Of a DNA stretch of 62,554 nt, positions 35,323-44,137 are shown piece after piece. The translations under genes were made by a program, and so were the position numbers. Within the stretch, counting starts at the first letter, position 1; each line of letters starts with the position of its first letter. The notes under the pieces are model-generated. The model was given only the letters and a program-made list of their open reading frames with translations, was not told where the DNA came from and searched no databases. This DNA is from Bacteroidota bacterium (GTDB lineage: Bacteria; Bacteroidota; Bacteroidia; 2-12-FULL-35-15): contig JAHEYB010000014.1 of the NCBI GenBank assembly GCA_023251805.1, forward strand, positions 1-62,554, in the 5' to 3' direction.

Positions 35323-37398
35323 ATGAAAAAAATCATTCTTCTTTTTTGTTTTTCTATTTTATTTACTTCCCACTTTTTAACAGCGGGAGTAATTGATGGA
35401 AATTATAAAAACATTTATAATCGCGCTGAAGATTATTTTGCAAATGAAAATTATACCGCTGCTTTACCTTTGTATTTGAAATTAGATTCATTGGACAAAG
35501 GCAATCACAATATGAATTTTAAAATCGGCTTCTGCTATTTGAAAGCCGCCACCTACAAAACCAAATCAATTCCCTATTTCGAGTTTGCCATAAAAAACAT
35601 TGCCAAACTTTATGAAATGGGAGAAATAAAAGAAAAGCAAGCTCCTTTATCAACTTATTACTACTTAGCGAAGGCCTATCACCTTAATTACGAATTTGAT
35701 AAAGCCATAGAAATGTATCAAAAGTATATTAGCACATTAGGAGATGATTCAAAGTTTGCCGCAGAAGTAGCAGAAATAAATCACGACATTGAAACATGTA
35801 ACTATGGAAAAGAATTGGTTAAAACCCCTAAAAAAGTAATAGTCGAAAATCTTGGAGAAGGAGTAAATTCCAAATACCCGGATTACTCACCTGTTGTTTC
35901 CTTGGATGAGCAAACAATTGTTTTTACAACTCGCAGATCAGGAGGAACAACAGAAAAGATACTTCCAAACGGAGAACATTTTGAAGATATTTTTGTTTCC
36001 ACTTATTCCGAAACTGAGAGTAAATGGAGCCAAGCAAAACTTATCGGCAAAAATATTAATTCGAGCGGGCATGAGGCCACCATTAATTTATCGGCTGACG
36101 GCTTAAAACTACTTGTTTATAAAGATGATGGAGGAAATGGAAACATCTATGTTAGTGAATTAAAAGGCAGTGAATGGGGTGCATGCGAATACATCTCTGC
36201 TCCTATCAATTCATCAGCATGGGAATCACATGCTTGTTTTAGTTCAGATAATCGAGTGCTTTATTTTATTAGTGACCGAGCAGGTGGAAGTGGCGGGCGA
36301 GATATTTACAAATGCTTGAAATTACCAAATGGTGAATGGGGGCCTGCACAAAATTTAGGAGATGTTATTAATACCAAATATGATGAGGATGGAATTTTTA
36401 TTCACCCTGATGGAAAACAAATTTTCTTTTCATCAAAAGGGCATAACTCAATGGGAGGATTTGATATTTTTACTTCTGTGATAAATGATGAAAACGGCTA
36501 TTGGTCGGAACCCATTAATTATGGATACCCCGTAAACACTACGGATGATGATGTATTTCTAGTTACTACAGCGGATGGAAGGCGTGCATTTTTTTCTTCG
36601 GATAAAGAAGGTGGATTTGGAGAAAAAGATATTTACATGATTAAATTTCCAGAATACGAACCACGTGACATTACGATTTTTTTGGGTAAAATTATTAATA
36701 ATTCCAAAGAGGACATAAGCAACAATTCAATATTTATCATTAACACTGCTACCAACGACACAATACAAGAGTTAACAGCAAACAGTTCAACCGGTAAATT
36801 TGGTGCAAATCTTCCAATAGGTAACTCATATAAAACAGTATTTAAAGTAAATGGTAAAATTATACATGATGAAATTGTTGATGCGCCAAAAAAACAGGGG
36901 TATAAAGTAATAAAAAGAGAAATACCATATTACGGTGATTCAACCTTAATTGCAAGCGATAGTGCTGCTTTGTACGCTTTGGCGAATGCAAACAAAAACA
37001 CGCCATGTAACATAGAGAAATTGAACTACCAACAATTTTTCAAATACAATAAAAAAGACATAGATAAAGAAGCTGAAGACTTCAAACTATTTATTGATGG
37101 ACTTAGCAGCTGCTTAGCTACTAACCCAGGTATTATTATTTCTATTGAATCAAGTGCTTCCACTGTCCCTACTCGCACATTCAGAAGCAATGAAAACCTG
37201 GCAAACTTGAGAGCTAAAGCAGCCAAAGAGAAGGTGTTAAAGGCTTTGATTAAGAAAAATATTAAAGAATCTCAAATTATTTTTGCAGATCAGAAAGCCT
37301 TGGTTCAAGGTCCCGAATATCAAAAAGATGCTATTGAAAATATGGCTACTTATGAGCAATATCAGTATATAAAAATAAAAGCGACTCTCAAAAAATAA
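35323..37398 (+). CDS. PorE-like TPR/PD40 beta-propeller protein with altered OmpA-like C-terminus (copy 1)
   Basis: 691 aa with a signal peptide (about 1-21). TPR-type helices (25-150) lead into a propeller of five PD40 blades (about 165-445), each with a YSPVVS, ESHACF, DxRxLYFISD or GGFDIF-like strand, as in GGSGGRDIYKC and GFGEKDIYMIKFP. A beta-sandwich resembling a carboxypeptidase regulatory domain follows (~450-540), then a C-terminal domain. The layout is that of PorE, a periplasmic T9SS component. The last domain aligns with OmpA-like domains through LANLRAKAAKE, but the peptidoglycan-binding GHTDxxG segment is replaced by SSASTVPTR. It is therefore uncertain that it binds peptidoglycan. 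First of four tandem paralogues. Confidence 0.83.
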   Translation: MKKIILLFCFSILFTSHFLTAGVIDGNYKNIYNRAEDYFANENYTAALPLYLKLDSLDKGNHNMNFKIGFCYLKAATYKTKSIPYFEFAIKNIAKLYEMGEIKEKQAPLSTYYYLAKAYHLNYEFDKAIEMYQKYISTLGDDSKFAAEVAEINHDIETCNYGKELVKTPKKVIVENLGEGVNSKYPDYSPVVSLDEQTIVFTTRRSGGTTEKILPNGEHFEDIFVSTYSETESKWSQAKLIGKNINSSGHEATINLSADGLKLLVYKDDGGNGNIYVSELKGSEWGACEYISAPINSSAWESHACFSSDNRVLYFISDRAGGSGGRDIYKCLKLPNGEWGPAQNLGDVINTKYDEDGIFIHPDGKQIFFSSKGHNSMGGFDIFTSVINDENGYWSEPINYGYPVNTTDDDVFLVTTADGRRAFFSSDKEGGFGEKDIYMIKFPEYEPRDITIFLGKIINNSKEDISNNSIFIINTATNDTIQELTANSSTGKFGANLPIGNSYKTVFKVNGKIIHDEIVDAPKKQGYKVIKREIPYYGDSTLIASDSAALYALANANKNTPCNIEKLNYQQFFKYNKKDIDKEAEDFKLFIDGLSSCLATNPGIIISIESSASTVPTRTFRSNENLANLRAKAAKEKVLKALIKKNIKESQIIFADQKALVQGPEYQKDAIENMATYEQYQYIKIKATLKK

Positions 37399-37417
37399 GT
37401 GTGTAGATACTCCATTC

Positions 37418-37445
37418 AAAGCAGAAAGAAATTTCTGCTTTTTTT
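37418..37445 (+). terminator. Intrinsic terminator after PorE-like copy 1
   Basis: AAAGCAGAAA (37418-37427) pairs with TTTCTGCTTT (37432-37441) around a GAAA loop, followed by a T-run. Confidence 0.85.
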
Positions 37446-37488
37446 GTCATTTTTTCGAAAAAAAATTTCTTTAAATCCCTATAAATAC

Positions 37489-37496
37489 TATATTTG
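37489..37496 (+). promoter_or_regulatory. Candidate -7 box for PorE-like copy 2
   Basis: TATATTTG, a full TANNTTTG match, 31 bases before the ATG at 37528. At -33 only TTT is present. Confidence 0.48.
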
Positions 37497-37527
37497 CGTT
37501 CGGCTCAGCAACTTGTTATGTCCGCTT

Positions 37528-39819
37528 ATGAAGAAAAACATACTATTTTTATTTTTTATTTTTATTTCTACTGCAATTTTCTCGCAAGGAGGCAAAGAAG
37601 ATTATCGTGAGAATTTTACTCAAGGCAATTATTTGATTCTGGAGCAAAATTATTCTTTAGCCTTAAAATACTTTAAAGATGCTTACAAGATAGATTCTTC
37701 CAGTGCAAACATCAATTACAAAATTGGGTTCTGCTATTTGGAGTCGTCAACTGAAAAAGGTAAAGCATTGTCTTATTTGGAAAAAGCTGTCCAAAATGTA
37801 TCACACAACTACAATCCAGAAGATCCAAGAGAAAAAAAAGCTCCAGAGCTAGCCTATTATTCCTTGGGAATAGCTTATCGTCTGGCATATCGTTTTCCGG
37901 AGTCCAACAACTACTTTAATAAATTTAAAGACATTGTAGGAAGCAGAAATAAAGAGCTGACAACCGATTTAGAAAAGCAGGTTGAAACAAATTTTAATGC
38001 GATTGAATACATCAAAGACACTGTTGTTGTAGCAATCAATAACCTTGGAGATAGTGTTAACAGTATCTATCCTGATTATAGCCCTGTTGTTTCTGCAGAT
38101 GAATCCACCTTGATATTTACTTCACGCAGACTAGGCAGTACTGGAGGAGAAAAAACAGAAAACGATCAATTTTTAGAAGACATTTATATCTGTGTTAAAA
38201 AAGCCGATGGCACTTGGTCACAAGCTAAACAAATTGGCTCTAGTATTAATACCAATGGAAACGAAGCAAATATTAGTCTTTCTGCTGACGGACAGCAACT
38301 GTTTGTTTATAGAGATGTGAACGGAGGAGATATTTACTATAGTAATTTGGAAGGAAACACTTGGAGCGAATTAACTCCTTTGAGCTCTAACATAAACTCT
38401 CCTAACTGGGAAACTCATGCATCACTTACAGTTGATGGCAATACATTGTACTTTGTTAGCAATAAAAAAGAAGGTAGTTACGGTGGGAGAGATATATGGC
38501 GTTGCGTTAAGTTGCCTAACGGACTCTGGAGTCAGCCCCTAAATGCTGGTCCAGAAATAAATACACCTTACGATGAAGATGCTCCTTTTATCCATCCTGA
38601 TGGTGTTACCCTTTTCTTTAGTTCAAAAGGCCATAAAAATATGGGCGGTTTCGATATTTTCAAATCTACAAAAGATGAAAATGGAAAATGGAGCACACCC
38701 GAAAATTTAAGAGCACCCATTAACACACCGGATGATGATATTTTTTATGTTCAGTCGGCTGATGGAAAACGTGGTTACTTTTCTTCTGTGAGAAAAGACG
38801 GATATGGAGAGAAAGATATTTACATGATTAATTTCGAAAACGCAATTGTAGAACCTTTAACCTTACTTAAGGGATTTGTAACCTTTGATGGCTCTACAAA
38901 AGGTCTTGGAATGGTTGAAATATTGGCTACAGATATGGAAAGTGGCTTAATTGTTCAGAATGTAAAACCAAACGAAACTACGGGCAAGTATTTGCTAATT
39001 TTAACTCCGGGTAACGAAGGCAGAACTTATAACATAAGTTATGAGGCAGAAGGCTACCAACCTATTAGTGTTCAAATTACTATTCCTCCTAATTCCTCAT
39101 ATCAAGAAATTGAAAAAGAACTTTTGATGCAAGCAATTAATCTTGAAAGTAAAACTCTTGGAACAATAACTGTTTCTGGTGCTGTAAAAAATATAGAGGG
39201 CAGTCCAATTGCAGGAGCTCAAATTATTGTAAAAGATAACTTAACAGGAAAATTAATCGACACTTACTACACAACATCTGATTCAGGAGCCTATTATTTT
39301 ATTTTAAATCGTGGGCAAAATTATAATATTTCTTATGAAGCAAAAGGATATTTGTTCCAATCAGAAAATGTGAATGTCCCCAAACAACCTGAATATTCAG
39401 TACTTTCAAAGGATATCATTTTGGAGAAAGTAGCAGTGGGCGCCAAAATTGTACTAAACAACATCTTCTTTGACTCCAACAAGGCTTCTTTGAGAAAAGA
39501 ATCAAATTTAGAATTAGACAAATTATTGCAACTTATGAAAGACTATCCAGAATTAACTGTTGAAGTAGCCGGACATACAGATAGTAAAGGAAATGACGCT
39601 GCTAATTTAAAGCTGTCACAAATGCGTTCACAGGCTGTTGTATCCGCTTTAATTAAAAAAGGAATTAAAGCTAAATACTTAGTTGCAAAAGGATATGGAG
39701 AAACTGCTCCAATAGCTCCCAATATACTACCAAACGGCAAACCTGACTTAAAAGGAATGCAATTAAACAGAAGAGTAGAAATGAAAATTATTGAGTCTAA
39801 ACAATTGACTACCAAATAG
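37528..39819 (+). CDS. PorE-like protein with canonical OmpA peptidoglycan-binding domain (copy 2)
   Basis: 763 aa from the ATG at 37528, which opens a signal peptide (MKKNILFLFFIFISTAIFSQ). An upstream in-frame start at 37399 would lie inside the preceding terminator. The order is TPR (about 20-150), five-bladed PD40 propeller (about 175-445), two carboxypeptidase-regulatory-like beta-sandwiches (about 450-640, the second with SGAVKNIEGSPIAGAQI) and a full OmpA C-terminal domain. In the last, NNIFFDSNKASLR, VEVAGHTDSKG, LKLSQMRSQAVVSAL, GYGE and NRRVEM carry the peptidoglycan-binding Asp and Arg. This is the best PorE match among the four and should link an outer-membrane T9SS complex to peptidoglycan from the periplasm. 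Homology to PorE is by architecture only. Confidence 0.86.
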   Translation: MKKNILFLFFIFISTAIFSQGGKEDYRENFTQGNYLILEQNYSLALKYFKDAYKIDSSSANINYKIGFCYLESSTEKGKALSYLEKAVQNVSHNYNPEDPREKKAPELAYYSLGIAYRLAYRFPESNNYFNKFKDIVGSRNKELTTDLEKQVETNFNAIEYIKDTVVVAINNLGDSVNSIYPDYSPVVSADESTLIFTSRRLGSTGGEKTENDQFLEDIYICVKKADGTWSQAKQIGSSINTNGNEANISLSADGQQLFVYRDVNGGDIYYSNLEGNTWSELTPLSSNINSPNWETHASLTVDGNTLYFVSNKKEGSYGGRDIWRCVKLPNGLWSQPLNAGPEINTPYDEDAPFIHPDGVTLFFSSKGHKNMGGFDIFKSTKDENGKWSTPENLRAPINTPDDDIFYVQSADGKRGYFSSVRKDGYGEKDIYMINFENAIVEPLTLLKGFVTFDGSTKGLGMVEILATDMESGLIVQNVKPNETTGKYLLILTPGNEGRTYNISYEAEGYQPISVQITIPPNSSYQEIEKELLMQAINLESKTLGTITVSGAVKNIEGSPIAGAQIIVKDNLTGKLIDTYYTTSDSGAYYFILNRGQNYNISYEAKGYLFQSENVNVPKQPEYSVLSKDIILEKVAVGAKIVLNNIFFDSNKASLRKESNLELDKLLQLMKDYPELTVEVAGHTDSKGNDAANLKLSQMRSQAVVSALIKKGIKAKYLVAKGYGETAPIAPNILPNGKPDLKGMQLNRRVEMKIIESKQLTTK

Positions 39820-39873
39820 TTAAAATTGTTAATTTCTTTTTACTACCTTTACGTTTTCTACTTTTAATTTTAA

Positions 39874-39881
39874 TATTTTTG
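39874..39881 (+). promoter_or_regulatory. Candidate -7 box for PorE-like copy 3
   Basis: TATTTTTG matches TANNTTTG. The predicted transcript start near 39888 would place the hairpin at 39895-39925 in the leader. No clear -33 TTG. Confidence 0.42.
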
Positions 39882-39894
39882 CTTGAATTTGACT

Positions 39895-39930
39895 ATTCTC
39901 CTAACCAAAATGGATTAGGGAGGATTTTTA
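39895..39930 (+). terminator. Hairpin with T-tract between PorE-like copies 2 and 3
   Basis: ATTCTCCTAACCA pairs with TGGATTAGGGAGGAT around an AAA loop with two single-base bulges, followed by TTTTTATTTT. It may terminate copy 2, or act as an attenuator in the leader of copy 3. Confidence 0.6.
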
Positions 39931-39945
39931 TTTTAAACATTTTAT

Positions 39946-42399
39946 ATGCAAAAGATTTTAGTTTTCTTTTTATCTGTTTTTATAATTAATGTATCTGCAA
40001 AGGCACAGGGGAAAGCAGAATATCGCCAAAAATTTACGGAAGGCAATTACCTTATCCTAGAAGGTAATTATCCACTTGCTTTGCAAAATTTCAAAGAGGC
40101 ATATGCTATCGATTCTACAAATGCTAATATTAATTTTAAAGTAGGATTGTGTTATACAAAATCAGAAACTGAAAAAAGCAAAGCACTTTATTATCTTGAA
40201 AAAGCCGTTTCAAATACTTCAAAAAACTATAACGATCTTGAACCAACTGAAAAATCAGCTCCTGTAAACGCTTTCTATTATTATGGACAAGCATTGCATT
40301 TTAGTTATAAGTTTGATGAAGCCATCGCTAATTACGAAAAATTCAAATCTTTTTTAAGAAGTAAAAATGTTGACTTAATTAAAGATGTTGACCGACAAAT
40401 TGAAATAAGCAATAATGCAAAAGCATTAGTTAGTGCACCTATGAACATTATCCTCAAAAATCTAGGTGATAGCATCAATAGCACTTCTCCTGAATATAGC
40501 CCCGTTCTTTCTGCTGATGAAAAAACTTTAATGTTTACTTCCCGCAGATCAACAGGAACAGGAATGGATAAAACAGATGATGGTCAGTTTTATGAAGATA
40601 TTTATGTTTCTTATAAAAAAAGCGATAGTACTTGGACATCACCTGTTTCAGTTAGTGAAAATATTAATTCTATCACACATGAAGCTTGTGTTGGTCTAAC
40701 AGCTGACGCGCAAACGCTGCTCATTTACAAAGATTTTAATGGTGGTGATATTTATTTCAGTAGGTTGGACGGAAATTCGTGGACGTCTCCTGAAGCAATG
40801 GGTTCCGATATTAATAGCCCTAGGTGGGAAACAAGCGCTTGTTTAACTCCGGATGGAAATACATTATATTATGTAAGCGACAGAGATGGCGGAATGGGTG
40901 GAAGAGACATTTGGAAATGCATTAAATTACCTAACGGAAAATGGAGCTTATCGGTAAACGTTGGTCCTCCCATTAACACAATTTATGACGAAGAATCTCC
41001 ATTTATTCATCCTAGTGGAAACGTACTCTTTTTTAGCTCAAGAGGACATAAAACAATTGGAGGTTTTGATATTTTCTTTTCTTCGAAAAATGAAGAAACT
41101 GGAGCCTGGGATGAACCAATAAACATTGGCTATCCAATTAATACAACCGATGATGATGTTTTTTATGTTACTTCTCCCGATGGCAGAAGAGGATATTATT
41201 CTTCTTCTTCTCGTCCGGAAGGTTATGGAGAAAAAGACATTTATATGGTTTCTTTGCCCGAAAGAAAAGAAGTTCCACTGGTGTTAATTAAGGGCTTTAT
41301 TATTCCTGCCAAAGGCCAAGAACTGCCTCCTTTCCTCGAAATTGCAGTTACAAACAACGAAACAGGAGTTGTAACTGGAGTGTATAAACCGTTAATGAGA
41401 GATGGTAGTTTTACCATTATTATTCCTCCAGGAAGTAATTATACTCTTTCGTACACAAATGATGGACAGGAGTTTTTCTCCGAAACTATTGATGTTCCTA
41501 TGAGTGCAGCTTATCAAGAAATAAATAGAGAAGTACGATTGAATAGTGTCAACCTTGGTGGACCTGAAACAAAAGACACAACAGTTACTTCAAGCGATTC
41601 GGTTATCAATCCAGTTGCTGATGTCGCGTTCATTTCAGTTGACGGACAAGTTTTTAACGAAAAAGATTCTCCTTTTGCAAACCTCAAAGTGAATTTATTG
41701 AATGCAAAAGGAGAGGTTGTAAAAACCACCACTACAGATGAATTGGGATGGTTTATTTTTACAAACCTTCCTCAAAACGAAGACTACTTGGTTGCACTGG
41801 ATGAAGATGATACACATGTAATTGGAAAAAAATCTTTTGCCGAATTTAAAGATGGAAATGGAAAGCTTTTAAAGACAAGGCTTGTAAATGGGAAATACGT
41901 ACTTGCAAATACAAAAACTTCTGTAAAGTTTAAAACTAAACCAAAAGCAGCTAAAGTAAAACCGGAGAATGCAATTGTTGACACAAATGAAAAACCTATT
42001 AAACACGAACAATTAGCAAGTGTAGACAAGCTGAATTTTCAGATGTATTTCAAATATAACGTAACACAAATTGATATAACAGATGGCCCTTTCCAACAAT
42101 ACATTGATAATTTAGTTGCTCTTGCTACTAAAAACGGAAACATAAATATCAACTTAACATCTTGTGCTTCACAAGTACCTACAAGAGCTTACAAAACAAA
42201 TAAGGAGCTTTCTATTGCCCGCTCCGATAAAGCAAAAGAACAACTTTTAAATGCTTTAAAAGACAAAGGAATTGATGCTTCTAAGGTCAATTTTGTTAAA
42301 ACAAAGTCCTATGTATCAGGCCCTCAGTACAATATTGATTATTTAATCAATAAGGCCATGTATGAAAAGTACCAGTTTATTAAAATAGCTGCTTATTAA
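39946..42399 (+). CDS. PorE-like TPR/PD40 protein with altered OmpA-like C-terminus (copy 3)
   Basis: 817 aa with a signal peptide (about 1-20). TPR (20-150) and five PD40 blades (about 175-445) are close to copy 2: the stretch after the signal peptide (GKAEYRQKFTEGNYLILEGN) and blades such as GGMGGRDIWKC are near identical in pattern. Two beta-sandwich domains follow, the second containing GQVFNEKDSPFANLKV and TTTDELGWFIF. The C-terminal domain resembles that of copy 1. It has FQMYFKYNVTQID, SCASQVPTRAY where OmpA has GHTDxxG, a partly kept LSIARSDKAKEQL, and ends YEKYQFIKI. The pairing suggests copies 1 and 3 share a changed ligand. It is probably periplasmic, in or near the T9SS envelope complex. 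Confidence 0.83.
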   Translation: MQKILVFFLSVFIINVSAKAQGKAEYRQKFTEGNYLILEGNYPLALQNFKEAYAIDSTNANINFKVGLCYTKSETEKSKALYYLEKAVSNTSKNYNDLEPTEKSAPVNAFYYYGQALHFSYKFDEAIANYEKFKSFLRSKNVDLIKDVDRQIEISNNAKALVSAPMNIILKNLGDSINSTSPEYSPVLSADEKTLMFTSRRSTGTGMDKTDDGQFYEDIYVSYKKSDSTWTSPVSVSENINSITHEACVGLTADAQTLLIYKDFNGGDIYFSRLDGNSWTSPEAMGSDINSPRWETSACLTPDGNTLYYVSDRDGGMGGRDIWKCIKLPNGKWSLSVNVGPPINTIYDEESPFIHPSGNVLFFSSRGHKTIGGFDIFFSSKNEETGAWDEPINIGYPINTTDDDVFYVTSPDGRRGYYSSSSRPEGYGEKDIYMVSLPERKEVPLVLIKGFIIPAKGQELPPFLEIAVTNNETGVVTGVYKPLMRDGSFTIIIPPGSNYTLSYTNDGQEFFSETIDVPMSAAYQEINREVRLNSVNLGGPETKDTTVTSSDSVINPVADVAFISVDGQVFNEKDSPFANLKVNLLNAKGEVVKTTTTDELGWFIFTNLPQNEDYLVALDEDDTHVIGKKSFAEFKDGNGKLLKTRLVNGKYVLANTKTSVKFKTKPKAAKVKPENAIVDTNEKPIKHEQLASVDKLNFQMYFKYNVTQIDITDGPFQQYIDNLVALATKNGNININLTSCASQVPTRAYKTNKELSIARSDKAKEQLLNALKDKGIDASKVNFVKTKSYVSGPQYNIDYLINKAMYEKYQFIKIAAY

Positions 42400-42412
42400 G
42401 CGCTTTTACATC

Positions 42413-42446
42413 AAAAACCTCCGAAAATTTATTTCGGAGGTTTTTT
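42413..42446 (+). terminator. Intrinsic terminator after PorE-like copy 3
   Basis: AACCTCCGAAA (42416-42426) pairs perfectly with TTTCGGAGGTT (42432-42442) around a 5-base loop, with A and T runs on either side. Strong. Confidence 0.9.
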
Positions 42447-42532
42447 CATTAAATACCCCACAATTCTTTTATAAAAAAAACATTTTTTGTACTTTGGTAC
42501 CAAACTTGGATTAAAGTCCAATAAAGAGATAC

Positions 42533-44110
42533 GTGGTGAATAATTTTTTTTCGATTATATTTAAAAGGACGCTGTTTTTTGTATTTGCATTTATGCTAAT
42601 CAATGGGTTAAATGCGCAACCCAAAACTTCAAAGATTATCGACCCCGCTGATGCAAAAGAACATTTTAATCATAATAATTTTCTTTTTGCAATTCCTGCC
42701 TACAAACAACTATTAAAGCAAGAACCCAACAACCCTGATTACAATTACAAATTAGGTATTTGTTATTTGTATACCAATATTAATAAGGCTTCTTCTATTC
42801 CCTACTTAGAAGCAGCGAGCAAAGCTCCTAAACCTGAAAAGCAAGTGCTTTACCATCTTGGTCTCGCTTACCAATATGCCAGCCGATTTGATGATGCTAT
42901 CAAAGCATATAATACTTACAAAACAGCTTTGAAAGGTGAGGAATTAGAGCAAGTCATACACCAAATTGAAACATGTGAAAACGGGAAAGAATATGTAAAG
43001 CATCCCGTAAATGTTACCTTTCAAAACCTTGGAAAAGAAATTAATTCCGAATTTCCTGATTATTACCCCTTTGTTCCAGCTAACGAATCGTTTGTGGTTT
43101 TTACTACAAGAAGAAAAGACAATATTGGAGGACAAGTGGAAGTAGATGGGTATTATTCATCTGATATATACATGTCCGTTCCGGTGAACGATATCTGGAC
43201 AAAACCCCTAAATATGGGTGCAACCGTTAATACACGATATGATGAACAAGCGGTAGGTTTAACTCCTGATGGACAAACCATGCTTATGTATATCGATCAT
43301 ATCGATAGTTTAGGAAATATTTATTCTTCAATGAACAAAGCCGGAAAGTTTCAGCGAATGAGAAAATTAAATAGCAATGTAAATTCGGATTTTGAAACCG
43401 CTGGTTCTATTACTCCAGATGGCAATATTATTTTTTTTGCCAGTAAACGTGAAGGTGGTTTAGGAGAAACGGATATTTATATGTCTAGAAAATTACCAAA
43501 TGGACTATGGGCTAAAGCGCAAAATCTTGGAAATACAATCAATACAAAATACAAAGAAGACTTTCCTCAAATTGCCCCTGATGGCAAAACACTCTACTTT
43601 TCTTCACAAGGACATGCAGGAATGGGCGATTATGATTTATTTCAATCTACTTGGAATGAAGAAGAAAACACTTGGACAAACCCAAAAAATTTAGGCTATC
43701 CTATAAACTCTGTTGGTGATGATCGTTGCATCTCTTTTACAGAGAATAATAGAGTGGCTTATATTTCTGCAGTGAGAGATGGTGGGTATGGCGACTTGGA
43801 TTTATACAGAGTAAAGTTTGAAGATATGGAAGACCGCACTACAGTTTTACAAGGATATGTATCAACAGTTGATAGTGCAAAAAATGTAACCACATTTGTT
43901 ACTGTAAAAGATTTAAAAAATAAAGATGCATTTGAATTAACATATAATCCAAATCCGAATACAGGCAAATTTATTATGGCTTTAACACCTAGCAAATATG
44001 AAATTACTGTTGAAGCTGATGGCTACAAACCTTTTAAAGATGTGTTTTTTATTTTCGATATTGGGGTTGGACAGAATGAAAGTAAAAAGTTTTTTACTCT
44101 GCAGAAATAA
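42533..44110 (+). CDS. PorE-like TPR/PD40 protein lacking an OmpA domain (copy 4)
   Basis: 525 aa. The frame opens with two GTG codons (42533 and 42536), and either gives a good signal peptide ending LNAQ; no ATG is suitable. TPR helices (about 35-145) and a five-bladed propeller (about 165-430) are present, with ITPDGNIIFFASKREGG, IAPDGKTLYFSSQGHAG and GGYGDLDLYRV blades. One beta-sandwich domain (about 430-520) closes the protein. It stops where the other copies continue into an OmpA or OmpA-like domain. It is the most diverged copy and would not be fixed to the cell wall by itself. The exonuclease gene starts 27 bases later, so the two could share a transcript. Confidence 0.82.
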   Translation: MVNNFFSIIFKRTLFFVFAFMLINGLNAQPKTSKIIDPADAKEHFNHNNFLFAIPAYKQLLKQEPNNPDYNYKLGICYLYTNINKASSIPYLEAASKAPKPEKQVLYHLGLAYQYASRFDDAIKAYNTYKTALKGEELEQVIHQIETCENGKEYVKHPVNVTFQNLGKEINSEFPDYYPFVPANESFVVFTTRRKDNIGGQVEVDGYYSSDIYMSVPVNDIWTKPLNMGATVNTRYDEQAVGLTPDGQTMLMYIDHIDSLGNIYSSMNKAGKFQRMRKLNSNVNSDFETAGSITPDGNIIFFASKREGGLGETDIYMSRKLPNGLWAKAQNLGNTINTKYKEDFPQIAPDGKTLYFSSQGHAGMGDYDLFQSTWNEEENTWTNPKNLGYPINSVGDDRCISFTENNRVAYISAVRDGGYGDLDLYRVKFEDMEDRTTVLQGYVSTVDSAKNVTTFVTVKDLKNKDAFELTYNPNPNTGKFIMALTPSKYEITVEADGYKPFKDVFFIFDIGVGQNESKKFFTLQK

Positions 44111-44137
44111 CACATTTCGATTTTTAATCTACTCAAA

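Noticed and set aside
37399-37527. 43-residue N-terminal extension of PorE-like copy 2
   Set aside because: It would cover the upstream terminator and -7 box and would bury the signal peptide.
42533-44110. Copy 4 of the PorE-like set as a truncated pseudogene
   Set aside because: It ends cleanly after a full beta-sandwich domain, and no remnant of an OmpA domain follows before the next gene.
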